Part shown: positions 17,201-25,437 of the stretch, piece after piece
How positions within the stretch are numbered: the first letter of the stretch is position 1
Layout of the letters: every line of letters starts with the position of its first letter
Origin: Chloroflexota bacterium
GTDB taxonomy: Bacteria > Chloroflexota > Anaerolineae > Anaerolineales > Villigracilaceae
DNA: 54,436 bases
NCBI GenBank assembly: GCA_016234535.1
Contig: JACRBH010000233.1
Location: 1-54,436, forward strand
Reading direction: 5' to 3'
Notes under the pieces: model-generated
The model's database searches: none
Told to the model about the DNA's origin: nothing
The model's input: the letters and a program-made list of their open reading frames with translations, nothing else
Made by a program: the position numbers and the translations under genes

Positions 17201-17680
17201 AATCAATCCATTTATGAGTTCGTAGTTGTCTATGACCCAACCGCCGGGTTTGTAACTGGCAGTGGTTCGATCAACTCACCAGCTGGAGCATATCTTGCTA
17301 ACCCATCAGCCACCGGTCAAGGTAAATTTGGCTTCAATACAAAATATAAGAAAAATGGTGAACTCGAAAGCGAAACGGCCTTCGAGTTGGAAGCAGGTTC
17401 ATTCCATTTCTATTCATCCAGTGCCCAATGGTTAGCGGTTACCGGGGCTAAAGCCACATTCCAAGGTATTGGTTCTGTTGAAGGAAGCAATCATCACTTC
17501 GGCTTCACAGTCACGGTGATTGATGGACAGTTTACAAGTAGCAGCCTTGATATGTTCCGTCTGCGCATCTGGGATATAGATAATGGTAACGATGTTGTCT
17601 ATGACAACGAGCGTGGTTCCTACATATATGCCGATCCTACTACTCAAATAAGTAAAGGTAACATCAAGATCAAGAAATAA
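14291..17680 (+). CDS. Secreted beta-helix/PKD surface protein
   Basis: An exported protein of 1129 residues. ATG 14291 follows AAAAAGGAG and opens a signal peptide ending RPAYAA. Residues about 30-470 are a right-handed beta-helix of the polymorphic-outer-membrane/pectate-lyase type, with repeats such as ISNSTFSGG, ITNSTFFGN and a closing NNWWGASNGPSG. A Pro/Thr linker (TATPTNTPPPLPTDTPTPS) follows. A beta-sandwich region comes next, then about three PKD-like Ig repeats with VTVNNVAP joints. The C-terminal 130 residues resemble the domain seen after choice-of-anchor regions, with KFGFNTKYKK. It is likely an adhesin or polysaccharide-binding surface protein. No catalytic residues are evident. 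Confidence 0.82.
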   Translation: MKPLTNVLQKIIRFFLTSILLIGILITRPAYAATIQIPPGNVADLIAAINTANDESANPGPDIISLAPNSIYTLTTLYDWYGGLPSITSQITINGNGSTIQRDSTTTPFRIFLVDGTGDLTINGLTISNGGRADGGGIYNQFGKLQVNDSIFSNNDAPEYGSAINNVVGIVTITNSTFFGNTGNYSVTSRDGGQVDISNSNFSNNPGGDVYSAGSTINISNSTFSGGNITSALFNRGTMTVADSSISGYTSTSLYGGGIHNQGILSVIRTTINNNNSDRPDGIDAGGGIFNSDGRLTISDSIITNNISGRLGGGVFSQGFSAEVNISNSVISNNSASSGGGGIFYGGGNWELSIVNTEISNNSVISGVGGGILAAGIVSITGSTISGNTASNTGGAFFFENINSINANNNCIVGNSSVSAFNTSSSSINATNNWWGASNGPSGVASGTGDSVSSNVDYAPYLTNAPTGCSTLPTATPTNTPPPLPTDTPTPSNAIVYDAFADFSPILNPPPGSTWMYGYTWTLGGAFDLYRALRNDIDRPLSVLWTRPENFITPNVNKNISGVDIINVDGCILHPPTVYLNLHPGQNNEFSVLRWTAPENGTYVIDSAFKSLRFCSQPTTTDGHILYNSTPIFNVFINEYMSVGDHAFSTTLDLNTGDTIDFVVGVGQNGNYGADSTGVRATITKISGGSATPTPTPTSSPIPPPTASAGGPYYGTEGSAIALSGASASTPNINWSVDSLLCSFSNVTALNPNLTCSDNGNYTVTLTVNDGVNPPVSNNAVVTVNNVAPLASLGNSGPINEGDSVTVSFSGQSDPSNVDTLAGFHYAFDCSGGSLSAATYEGSQASDSTSCTFADNGNYVVSGKIIDKDGGSNEYTTTVTVNNVAPTLSAITIGQALIPVNTPISASAFFTDPGTLDTHMTVWNWDDTTTSSGSISSASGSGTASASHSYSLPGVYLVKLTVTDKDGAPSNQSIYEFVVVYDPTAGFVTGSGSINSPAGAYLANPSATGQGKFGFNTKYKKNGELESETAFELEAGSFHFYSSSAQWLAVTGAKATFQGIGSVEGSNHHFGFTVTVIDGQFTSSSLDMFRLRIWDIDNGNDVVYDNERGSYIYADPTTQISKGNIKIKK

Positions 17681-17694
17681 AATCCGTTAGAAAT

Positions 17695-17738
17695 ATTTGA
17701 AGAGGAGCGCTATTTTGCTCTATCGCTCCTCTTCAAAT
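17695..17738. terminator. Perfect 15-bp terminator hairpin
   Basis: ATTTGAAGAGGAGCG (17695-17709) and CGCTCCTCTTCAAAT (17724-17738) are perfect complements around 14 bases. It sits between the convergent surface-protein and polymerase genes and probably serves both strands. The remaining bases up to 17903 show nothing but a short GATAATTATC palindrome at 17809. Confidence 0.75.
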
Positions 17739-17903
17739 AAGTTAATGATAATAGAGACTGAGAATATAGCCTAATCCGTGGCGCGTAACTCCACAAACGA
17801 TAATTATCATTAGTGAGTGCAGTTTTCATACTATAGAATTGCCATCCTTTAGCACACATCCACAGCCGAACTATTGAGACAAAAGCATTACCAACAAAAT
17901 AAT

Positions 17904-20045
17904 TCAGAGCAATCGTTCAGGAATACACGGCGGCTTACATGGATCAAGAATAGTCCACATCGCTCGATCTAATAATGTGCAATATCGTTTTGTATCCAAT
18001 CTTCGGTAGTCCAGTGCGTCCCCAAGTTCCCATGCTTGAACACCGCAACCTCCGCGTGTAAACAGGAATTGCACCGACTGACCTGGAGCGATCTGCCGTC
18101 CAATCGCCTGCAATTGCAAGGCGGCTCGCGCAGCTGGCGATGGAGACTTGTATCCTTCCAGTCCCCTACTCAACTTCTGTCTTACGATCAATTCCTCATG
18201 TGGAACATGACCAGCTTTCAGGTTGCGTTTTGCATGTTCCACAAATGCAAGCACATCCGGAACGCGCTTTGCCCATTCCTGTGGCGTATCCGCCTTTGCC
18301 AGAATTTCAAGCACGGCCAGTTGAATCTTTCGCACCCAAAGTGTCGTATCCCGTCTGCGTAACTCTATACCGCGATATTTAATTGACCCATCCATAAATA
18401 CACCAAAGTATTGATTGGGAACCGGCACACGCGCATCCCTTTTTGAAGACAAAAATGCAACCCACTTGAATACACCTTCCATTGCGATGGGAATACCCGT
18501 TTTATCTACAATGGCATCCATGAGCGGAGTGAAATCAGCCGACTGTTTAAAGCCTGCCTGCTGAACAAACAGACAGTCTACATACATGTGTAAGACAATG
18601 AAGCCCATATCTTCCGCCACTTCCTTGGCTTGCAGCATCAACTCTCTGCTCATGGCGGTCACAGCTTCATGCGATTCGATTTTTCCAAAGCGTGCATTTT
18701 TATATCCCAGATACCCAAAGCAAACCACCAACAACCACTTAAGCGCTGCGGCGCGTGCCTTGAGAATTTCAACTCTGCAATCGCGCGGATTGAGATCTGA
18801 AATAATATTCTTGAGCATCAGCCGCTTTTCCAAAAGGGGTCGCAGAGTCTTGGGCACTAATCCTTCTGGCGCATCTTCTTGTCCAACAGTTTCCGGCGAT
18901 ATATTGTGCTTGACCATAATCGCTGGGTACATGGAGGAAAAATCAATCTGTGCCACGTTGCCGTGCAATCCGATGATAGGTTGATAGATCAATCCGCCGT
19001 GATCAGCACGAATTAATTCAATCAATGTCTTGGTCCCTTCCACTTGTTGTTTTTGAACGGGGACCATGACATCATTCCGTATGGCAGTCAACATCTGCAT
19101 GGCAGTGATGCCTGCACCAGGGGATTTGCGTGCCATCTCCTGCACACCGAGTCCTGTAACGCGTGCTTGTTCCATCACCCCTTCCAAACCATACTCTCCA
19201 AACGACATGGCATTGTGGCGGTCAATGTGCCAGCGGCCAAACAAATGCGCTTGCGCACCGCGATAGATTACCTGTCCGTATGCGAAGTAACTATCCGCGC
19301 GACGTGTCAGAATTTCCCTGCTTTCATCGCGATTGGGATTCAGGTCAATCCCACTTTCTTTGGACCATACAGTTAGTTGCGGGAAAAGCCAGGTGTCACC
19401 ATAGTCGGTCAGGATCAGGTCGGGATCGAGGCGTTTCAAATCGGCTTTCAATCCGATCATGAAAGCCCGCGTGGATTCAAGTGGCAGGCTATATTCCCCG
19501 CGTTCATATCGAATCCGAAGTTGGGTCGGCTTACGAATAACAGGGTTGCTATCAGGACTGAGAGTCAATATTCGCAAGGGAATGGGAGTCGGGTCAATCT
19601 CCCAGGGTGAATTCAACGGCTCGATCGCCCGAACCCATTCATCATCCAGCATAACTCGGCAGCGTCCCAACAAGTGTGTATTCGTCTGCGCGATGAAACG
19701 CAGACTGAGGGGTATATCGGCATCGTAATAATCCAGCGCTGGAAATTGGCGTGAGAGTCCTGCAAAGAGTTTAGGGAGCTTTGATGGACTGGATGTAGTG
19801 ACACTCAACACATCACGCTCGCCGAGGAAGAGGTCACGACGAGCAGTACGTTCCAACTTTACATCCTTGTCTCTCAAATAAATCCATGCCTGGCGCAGGA
19901 GGCTAAAATCCCCAGCCACGTAAAACGTGACTGCAAAGTCCATGCGCAATCGCAGGCGTTTGTCATCATCGGTCAGCAGCCACAATATGATCCCGCCTTC
20001 CTGATCCGCATACACATCCAACAACCACCCGCTCGCTTCATTCAT
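17904..20045 (-). CDS. Divergent family-B DNA polymerase (PolB2-like)
   Basis: A 713-residue family-B polymerase. Motif A is intact: DFSSMYP with D368. Motif B keeps K436 but has VVCFG where the family has NSxYG. Motif C reads YVDCLFV in place of YGDTDSxFV, so D490 remains and the second catalytic Asp is missing. The N-terminal exonuclease region lacks a clear DxE motif. This pattern recalls the PolB2 group, long thought inactive and more recently linked to lesion bypass in archaea. It is the last gene of a three-gene set with a small helical protein and a RecA-fold protein. Translesion or repair synthesis is inferred. A non-catalytic role is the alternative. Confidence 0.8.
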   Translation of the reverse strand: MNEASGWLLDVYADQEGGIILWLLTDDDKRLRLRMDFAVTFYVAGDFSLLRQAWIYLRDKDVKLERTARRDLFLGERDVLSVTTSSPSKLPKLFAGLSRQFPALDYYDADIPLSLRFIAQTNTHLLGRCRVMLDDEWVRAIEPLNSPWEIDPTPIPLRILTLSPDSNPVIRKPTQLRIRYERGEYSLPLESTRAFMIGLKADLKRLDPDLILTDYGDTWLFPQLTVWSKESGIDLNPNRDESREILTRRADSYFAYGQVIYRGAQAHLFGRWHIDRHNAMSFGEYGLEGVMEQARVTGLGVQEMARKSPGAGITAMQMLTAIRNDVMVPVQKQQVEGTKTLIELIRADHGGLIYQPIIGLHGNVAQIDFSSMYPAIMVKHNISPETVGQEDAPEGLVPKTLRPLLEKRLMLKNIISDLNPRDCRVEILKARAAALKWLLVVCFGYLGYKNARFGKIESHEAVTAMSRELMLQAKEVAEDMGFIVLHMYVDCLFVQQAGFKQSADFTPLMDAIVDKTGIPIAMEGVFKWVAFLSSKRDARVPVPNQYFGVFMDGSIKYRGIELRRRDTTLWVRKIQLAVLEILAKADTPQEWAKRVPDVLAFVEHAKRNLKAGHVPHEELIVRQKLSRGLEGYKSPSPAARAALQLQAIGRQIAPGQSVQFLFTRGGCGVQAWELGDALDYRRLDTKRYCTLLDRAMWTILDPCKPPCIPERLL

Positions 20046-20054
20046 TCTTTGCCA

Positions 20055-20300
20055 TCAGTTCTTGGAGCTTTTGTTGAAGAACTGGATTTCTTTTGACTGT
20101 TCCAACAGCATGGCAAGCATAGCCGACTCAAATGGCAATAGGGATTCCGCCTGTCCAATCGCGGCAATATGCCGGCGTGCAGCTGCAAAGAGTCCATCGA
20201 AGACATACTGGTCGCTCCTGCGCAGGGTTCGACGAAAAGGAGACAACATGCTTTCAGTCTCATTTAGTTGTTGAGTGATCGTAATGAGGGTGCGGCCCAT
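20055..20300 (-). CDS. Small helical protein of the polymerase cassette
   Basis: An 81-residue protein predicted to be all alpha-helical (LRRSDQYVFDGLFAAARRH, then a PFESAMLAMLLEQSKEI helix). It has no Cys or membrane segment. It lies 8 bases after the RecA-fold gene and 9 bases before the polymerase gene on the same strand, so the three are surely one transcript. Conserved placement suggests a polymerase accessory or binding protein. No family is named with confidence. Confidence 0.65.
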   Translation of the reverse strand: MGRTLITITQQLNETESMLSPFRRTLRRSDQYVFDGLFAAARRHIAAIGQAESLLPFESAMLAMLLEQSKEIQFFNKSSKN

Positions 20301-20308
20301 AGGTTCGG

Positions 20309-20839
20309 TCAGAAAAGGGATGGTTGGACAGGCTGGTAGATGGGCACTTCCTTGATCAGAACCTCATCTGCTTTGCGGCAGACCTGTTCAAACAGAAATG
20401 CGCGCTCATTAACCAACGGCGGTGCGAGAGTCACAACCACAGGCCCTGACAGCAATAGGCGTTGGATCTGATTCAGACAGGAAGCCAAAAGGCGGGCGGC
20501 TTCAGGCGCTGGAACATGATCGTCATAAAATGTGTTTAATAAATCCAGAATTACATAGGGTTGGTTCAAGGATGGAGTTGACCCCAACAAGGTATTCATT
20601 TCGTAGCAGGTGAAAGCACGACGGCCGAATATGCGATTGGCGACTGTCGATATGTCCACCGTTTTTCTGCGCAACAACATCGCAACCTGATAGGGTCTAT
20701 AGCGGTTGCCACCATCCAGAATCGTGACCGCGCCTCGCAGACCAAGTTCGGCAATCAAGGTCATGCTTTCCGTGCGTGCAGCATCATGGGTATAGAGAAC
20801 GATCAACTTGCCAGTTTTGAGAACGGGGAGGATATCCAT
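20309..20839 (-). CDS. RecA-fold protein without P-loop, polymerase cassette
   Basis: A 176-residue protein with the strand-helix order of RecA/Rad51-type ATPase cores: a first strand KLIVLYTHD, a VTILDGGNRYRPYQVA segment, a Walker-B-like PYVILDLLNTFYDD, and a strand GPVVVTLAPP. No GxxxxGK[ST] P-loop is present, so ATP binding is unlikely. It is first in the cassette with the small helical protein and the polymerase. This resembles how RecA-like ImuA accompanies specialised polymerases, but that comparison is inference. Three ACCCCCA repeats sit upstream. Confidence 0.6.
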   Translation of the reverse strand: MDILPVLKTGKLIVLYTHDAARTESMTLIAELGLRGAVTILDGGNRYRPYQVAMLLRRKTVDISTVANRIFGRRAFTCYEMNTLLGSTPSLNQPYVILDLLNTFYDDHVPAPEAARLLASCLNQIQRLLLSGPVVVTLAPPLVNERAFLFEQVCRKADEVLIKEVPIYQPVQPSLF

Positions 20840-20893
20840 TCTGCGAGATTAATGGTTTTCCCGAAAAACAAACAGCCCCTACCTGGGTAACAG

Positions 20894-20927
20894 ATGGGGG
20901 TGAAATGGGGGTACTAGATTTGGGGGT
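20894..20927. repeat. Three G-tract repeats upstream of the polymerase cassette
   Basis: ATGGGGG occurs at 20894 and 20905, and TTGGGGGT at 20920-20927; a further GGG lies at 20885. Read on the - strand these are ACCCCCA repeats 55-95 bases upstream of the RecA-fold gene start. They could be an operator, or four G-runs able to form a G-quadruplex. Confidence 0.4.
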
Positions 20928-20944
20928 GATTCAGACTTACTATC

Positions 20945-21364
20945 CTATTGCTGGCGTTCCCATTCGCTGAAATCCCAAATCGACAGCAAATCCCGGAGTT
21001 CAGTACGTTTCGTAAAATTAAATTTCTTCAACGCGGTTCCCAAACGATCCTTGACCGTTTCGGAGGAGATGCTCAAACGCGCACCGATCTCACGGTTGGT
21101 GTAACCCAGACAGACAAGCGCAGCCACATCCTTTTCGCGTGGGGAGAGGGTTTCCCATTTTTTCCAAATTCTCTCATTGGAGACATATTGAGTTAGGCCA
21201 GCGTTCAGGAGTTCAGGGATCAATTCGTTTTCAGGACGTCCCTCGTCTTTTGCAATTGTGGATAGTGTGACCTGAAGGCTGTCACTCACATCGAAGCGAT
21301 AGGAACGAGGACCGGGAGTCGAACGCTTGCCTATCAGGTACAGAAAACGATCCCAAATAGACAT
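20945..21364 (-). CDS. LuxR-type response regulator-like protein
   Basis: A 139-residue DNA-binding protein. The C-terminal part is a standard LuxR helix-turn-helix: LSPREKDVAALVCLGYTN, then EIGARLSISSETVKDRLG. The N-terminal 65 residues contain a segment (LQVTLSTIAKDEGRPENELI) that resembles a ribbon-helix-helix unit; no receiver domain is present. It is on the same strand as, and about 105 bases upstream of, the RecA-fold gene, so it may control the polymerase cassette. The ATG at 21364 is the only good start. Confidence 0.82.
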   Translation of the reverse strand: MSIWDRFLYLIGKRSTPGPRSYRFDVSDSLQVTLSTIAKDEGRPENELIPELLNAGLTQYVSNERIWKKWETLSPREKDVAALVCLGYTNREIGARLSISSETVKDRLGTALKKFNFTKRTELRDLLSIWDFSEWERQQ

Positions 21365-21543
21365 GATGATGATTGTAATAGAACATATGTTCTTATGTCA
21401 ATAAAAAAAGAACTCAAAGATTTCCCCGAGAACTTGGTTCATCTTTTTACCGAGCTGTTTTTGGTGCTAGTTCAATCAGTAAACTGGAATAAATCACACG
21501 ATATAGCAATGCAGTGCCAACGCAGGCGTATTGGCCTCCAAAC

Positions 21544-24500
21544 TTAAACGCCAGTATAAGTGAATGCAGCCCAGTAATAGGGCGATGCAAAGACGCGCGC
21601 ATCTGTATCGTCCCACCCGATATGCTGATAAAAGGCTTGGGCTGTATCCATACTCATACGGCCACCTTGCTGTTCGACAAAATGCTTGAAGAGTTTTTTC
21701 TTCTGCTCTGTTGTGCTGTCTCGTAGCCAGATCTGTGCCTGGCGTAAGGCTTCCTGCGGCGATTGTTTTTCTTCCCGCCACAGGCTGTAGAATTGCGCCA
21801 TCAACATGGCCGTGCTCATATCGTTCACAGCCCACAATGATCCGATTACCCCAGGCACACCGGCCTGCATCATCCCTGCAGGTAACCCAATCATCTCTTC
21901 AATCAGTTCCAAGCCAGGAACGCCAGTTTCGCAGGCGGAAAGCACAGCCAAGCGGGTTTGATCCAGATCAAGCTCAAAGATATCCGTCAAGGTCAGGTCG
22001 CCGTCTGCTAACTTCAAACGAGCCTGTTCTGCTTCCTGCCACCCGGCTATCCCATGTGTTGAGAAGTGCAGCACCTGTGCTTTTTGCATTTCCTTTTTCA
22101 CTACTTCCACTTTGGCTTTTTTGCCGGGCAAATGTTTAGATTTGCCGTTCTCGAATCCATACAACACAGCTTGCACCTCATCTGCGGCGAAAACCAAGGT
22201 GCCATCCGGGTTGTCCACCACCATCAGACGATCAGCCGATCTCTCAGACGACAGTCTTGACTGCCATAAGGCATGAGCAGAGGGGACATAGGTAATGGTC
22301 AACTCGTCCAGTGCGTAACGACAACCTGTGGGTTTGGATAAATCTTCTATCCATGCAGCATGTAGTGGCAGCAAAGCCAGCCATCCAGTAGGAATCAAGG
22401 TAAGTGATTCGCTATCTTTTTTGAGTATAGCGATCAGTTCTCCCATGACAACATCCCATAGCCAGCGCGTCGTTTTAACCAGGGTTTCCTGCCATGTAAT
22501 AAAAATCTTCTCCTTTGTTTCTTGTGATGTATTGGCTAAATATGGAGACACATTCAACAAACGGTACATTGATATATAGCCACCACTAGCTGCTTGGATG
22601 TCCTGCAAGCTGATATACCCCTGATCCAGATGGACACTAAGTCGTTCGTCTTCTTCTTCTGTAGAAGACCAGATATGCTTAAGTAAAGAATCTTGCTTCA
22701 GTCCCGGTAGGTCAAAAGATTGGGCACCTTGCTGGGTAACCACTAGTGCTAACCCGCCTGTAGATGTAACGCTCAGATAGACCAAGGGGTTTGCTGCCGT
22801 CTGTCTTTTAATCTCAGCAAAGGGAAGAGCGCGCATGAAGTAGCGGTATTGTGGATAGTCCTGTCCTGCTTGTTCCCGGATGGCAGCTGTGGCAAATTGT
22901 ATTCCCTCCAATACGCCTTCTACTTTTGACATCCAATCTGCCGAGTGAGTGCTTTCGGTTTTGCCTCGGGCTTGTAGATGGCCATATTCCTGTATCGCCT
23001 GCGAGTAATCCTGATACAATTTTTTGAACCCCAAAGCAGGTAATTGCTCCAGGTCTCGCCGCTGGCGTTCAAGAGCTTCACGCAGCATTTGGGCGCGACC
23101 TTGTTCCAGCATCTCCACGGCTCGTTCACTTTCCCCCAGTTGAAAGTATGCATAGGCTGCTCGGGATGGAGCAGTTTGCATTTCACGCAGATCAGCTCGT
23201 TTGCCCAGGCGCGTGAAAGATGTCTGCATAAGCACAGCATTTGCCGCAAAAGCTTTTTCATAGGCGTCCCTAGCAAGTTCCCAGCGTTGCTGATCAAACG
23301 CCAGATTGCCTAAATCGCGCGCAATCGTGCAGCATTGATTGGGGAAAGCCTGATATGTGTAAACCTCTAGCGCCTGATGATAATACTGAATGGCTTGATC
23401 TATGTTCTCCGCTCGTTCTCCTTGGAGGCGTTGAGCGGAGGCAACTGCCAGGTTGCTTACCGTTTGTGCCCAATCTTGCAAGAAAGCCTCTTGAGTTCTC
23501 ACTTTCAGGGCTTGTTGGAAGTGCTCAATGGCTTGTTCGATATTCTCTGTATGCTCCCCCCGGATACGGTGAACATAGGTGGTTGCCAAGTTATTCTGGG
23601 TCATTGCCCAATCTTGTGGAAAAGCCTGGTAGGTTGCCACTTCCAAGGCCTGCTGGTAGTGGCTAATGGATTGCTCGAAATTCTCCGCCCGCTCTCCTTG
23701 AATGCGTGCATCATACGCAGTTCCTAGGTTACTCTGTGTCCGGGCCCACTGTTCAGGAAAGGCTTCACGCGTATAAACTACCAGTGCCTGCTGGTAATAC
23801 TTAATGGCTTGCTCTATATTGTCCTCCCTCTCACCTAGGATGCGAACATTGTAAGCGTTTGCCAGGTTGTTCTGAAGCCCCGCCCAATCTTGTGGGAAGT
23901 CTTGGTAAGTTAACACTTCCAAAGCCTGATGGTTAAGTTGAATGGCTTGCTCTATGTTCTCCGCCCGCTCTCCCTTAATGCGAGTGAAATAGGCAACTGC
24001 AAGGTTGATTACCGTTTGTGTCCACTCTTTCGGAAAGTCCGTACGAGTTCTCACTTCCAAAGCTTGCTGACAGTGTTTAATGGCTTGCTCGATATTGTCT
24101 GCGTGCTCTCCTTGGATGCGCTCTAGGTATGTGGTTGCTAGATTGTTCTGAATCCCTGCCCAACTCTGCGGAAAAGCCTGACGTGTGTACTCTTCCATGG
24201 CTTGTTGATAGTGGCGAATAGCCTGCTCAATATTTTCGGCTGGATTTCCGCGGATACGATCGGCATAGGCGCATGCCAGGTTGTTCTGAAGCCCCGCCCA
24301 ATCTTGTGAGTTATCCTGACGGCTTATCAATTCGAGCGCCTGCTGGAAGCAGCGTATCGCCTGCTCAAGATTCTCCGCCCGCTCTCCCTGGTGGCGGGCA
24401 GTATAGAGATTTGCCAGGTTATACTGGACAACCATCCAATTTTGCGGAAAAGCCTGACGGGTGTAAACTTTCAGTGCCTGCAAGCCGTGTTGAATCGCCT

Positions 24501-25434
24501 GCTCAATGTTCTCCGTCCGATTTCCCCGGATACGATCGGTATAGGCATTTACCAACTTACTCTGGGTGGCGGCCCAGTCTTGCGGAAAAGCATTTGGGGT
24601 TCTCACTTCCAATGACTGCTGTAAGAGTTGAATAGCTTGTTCAATATTCTCCGCCCGATCTCCCGTTGGATTTTGTATTAGACTTTTTGCAAGGTTGTTC
24701 TGTAATCTCCCCCATAACTCCGGTTCGGCTTCCCTAGTGATTTTATCCAGCGCTTGTTGACCTAATGCGATACGGCGAGGGAAATCGTTACGCTGCGTTG
24801 CTTCATTCAGTTCCTCCAAGATTTTATCTAGCTCATCTTGAGCCCCCGTCCATGCAGTCAATATCTGCAAAAAGTACCGTTTTACAACTCCGCCAACAGT
24901 CAACCTTTTCTGTTCCCGGGGCTGCTCAACTGTTTCCTGCATGGCATCCAGCATCCGCAAAAAATAATCCCCAGAATCGCCCACGTTCATTTTTCCCATT
25001 TTCGGGACTTGTTGTTCAGGCAGTTCTGTCTCGCTGGTATGATCTTCACTCAACAGATTTGAAAGTGCCTGTCGTGGCACGATGGTCAAACCATCTTTGA
25101 GCCAATCATCCTCCCAACTCGTTCCAAGGGAATCTTTGAGTTTCTCAATCAGGCTGCTGGCATGATATTGACTTTCTTCCTGGCTTGTGCGTAAGGCGGG
25201 AGAAAACAGGATATGAGGATCTGCGTCTTTACGAAAGACCAGCAAAGGAGCATTTACCTGCCCCTCGCGACCACAGTGCGGGCAGGTAAAAATGTGCAAT
25301 GTTCCGCTGTGGATCTTTTCCAACAGGTCCGGACGTTCAGCGACATCGACAATAACATACAAGCCCATCGTGGGGAAGTTTTTTCTGCATTTTTGGCAGG
25401 GCACGAAGGAAAATTGAGCAAAACTGTGGGACAT
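21544..25434 (-). CDS. CpXC-TPR-CHAT caspase-like protease
   Basis: A 1296-residue protein. Residues 1-130 form a CpXC-type zinc domain, with C13/C16 and C51/C54. A helical linker follows, then ten near-identical 46-residue TPR-like repeats (about residues 250-700) with a consensus of the type AENIEQAI..YQQALEV. The C-terminal CHAT peptidase domain has catalytic H1127 in FSTHGI and C1168 in SACETG, then a GLPAGMMQAGVPGVIGSLW stretch. CHAT domains are caspase-like proteases, as in separase and the TPR-CHAT protein of type III-E CRISPR. It follows the membrane-protein gene by 3 bases, in one operon with a small zinc-ribbon gene. A conflict or cell-death role is inferred. Confidence 0.88.
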   Translation of the reverse strand: MSHSFAQFSFVPCQKCRKNFPTMGLYVIVDVAERPDLLEKIHSGTLHIFTCPHCGREGQVNAPLLVFRKDADPHILFSPALRTSQEESQYHASSLIEKLKDSLGTSWEDDWLKDGLTIVPRQALSNLLSEDHTSETELPEQQVPKMGKMNVGDSGDYFLRMLDAMQETVEQPREQKRLTVGGVVKRYFLQILTAWTGAQDELDKILEELNEATQRNDFPRRIALGQQALDKITREAEPELWGRLQNNLAKSLIQNPTGDRAENIEQAIQLLQQSLEVRTPNAFPQDWAATQSKLVNAYTDRIRGNRTENIEQAIQHGLQALKVYTRQAFPQNWMVVQYNLANLYTARHQGERAENLEQAIRCFQQALELISRQDNSQDWAGLQNNLACAYADRIRGNPAENIEQAIRHYQQAMEEYTRQAFPQSWAGIQNNLATTYLERIQGEHADNIEQAIKHCQQALEVRTRTDFPKEWTQTVINLAVAYFTRIKGERAENIEQAIQLNHQALEVLTYQDFPQDWAGLQNNLANAYNVRILGEREDNIEQAIKYYQQALVVYTREAFPEQWARTQSNLGTAYDARIQGERAENFEQSISHYQQALEVATYQAFPQDWAMTQNNLATTYVHRIRGEHTENIEQAIEHFQQALKVRTQEAFLQDWAQTVSNLAVASAQRLQGERAENIDQAIQYYHQALEVYTYQAFPNQCCTIARDLGNLAFDQQRWELARDAYEKAFAANAVLMQTSFTRLGKRADLREMQTAPSRAAYAYFQLGESERAVEMLEQGRAQMLREALERQRRDLEQLPALGFKKLYQDYSQAIQEYGHLQARGKTESTHSADWMSKVEGVLEGIQFATAAIREQAGQDYPQYRYFMRALPFAEIKRQTAANPLVYLSVTSTGGLALVVTQQGAQSFDLPGLKQDSLLKHIWSSTEEEDERLSVHLDQGYISLQDIQAASGGYISMYRLLNVSPYLANTSQETKEKIFITWQETLVKTTRWLWDVVMGELIAILKKDSESLTLIPTGWLALLPLHAAWIEDLSKPTGCRYALDELTITYVPSAHALWQSRLSSERSADRLMVVDNPDGTLVFAADEVQAVLYGFENGKSKHLPGKKAKVEVVKKEMQKAQVLHFSTHGIAGWQEAEQARLKLADGDLTLTDIFELDLDQTRLAVLSACETGVPGLELIEEMIGLPAGMMQAGVPGVIGSLWAVNDMSTAMLMAQFYSLWREEKQSPQEALRQAQIWLRDSTTEQKKKLFKHFVEQQGGRMSMDTAQAFYQHIGWDDTDARVFASPYYWAAFTYTGV
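23345..24700 (-). repeat. Ten 138-bp tandem repeats encoding TPR units
   Basis: The TPR part of the CHAT gene repeats at DNA level with a period of 138 bp (46 codons); equivalent points fall at 23393, 23531, 23669, 23807 and so on. Units remain similar enough that recombination could change their number. The encoded units differ mainly at positions expected to face the groove. Confidence 0.75.
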
Positions 25435-25437
25435 AAA

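Noticed and set aside
17809..17820. GATAATTATC palindrome resembling half of a Fur box
   Set aside because: Too short for a Fur site and located between the 3' ends of convergent genes, where an operator is unlikely.
23345..24700. Regular 138-bp repeats considered as a CRISPR-like or satellite array
   Set aside because: They are in frame throughout, encode TPR helices and sit inside one long gene.
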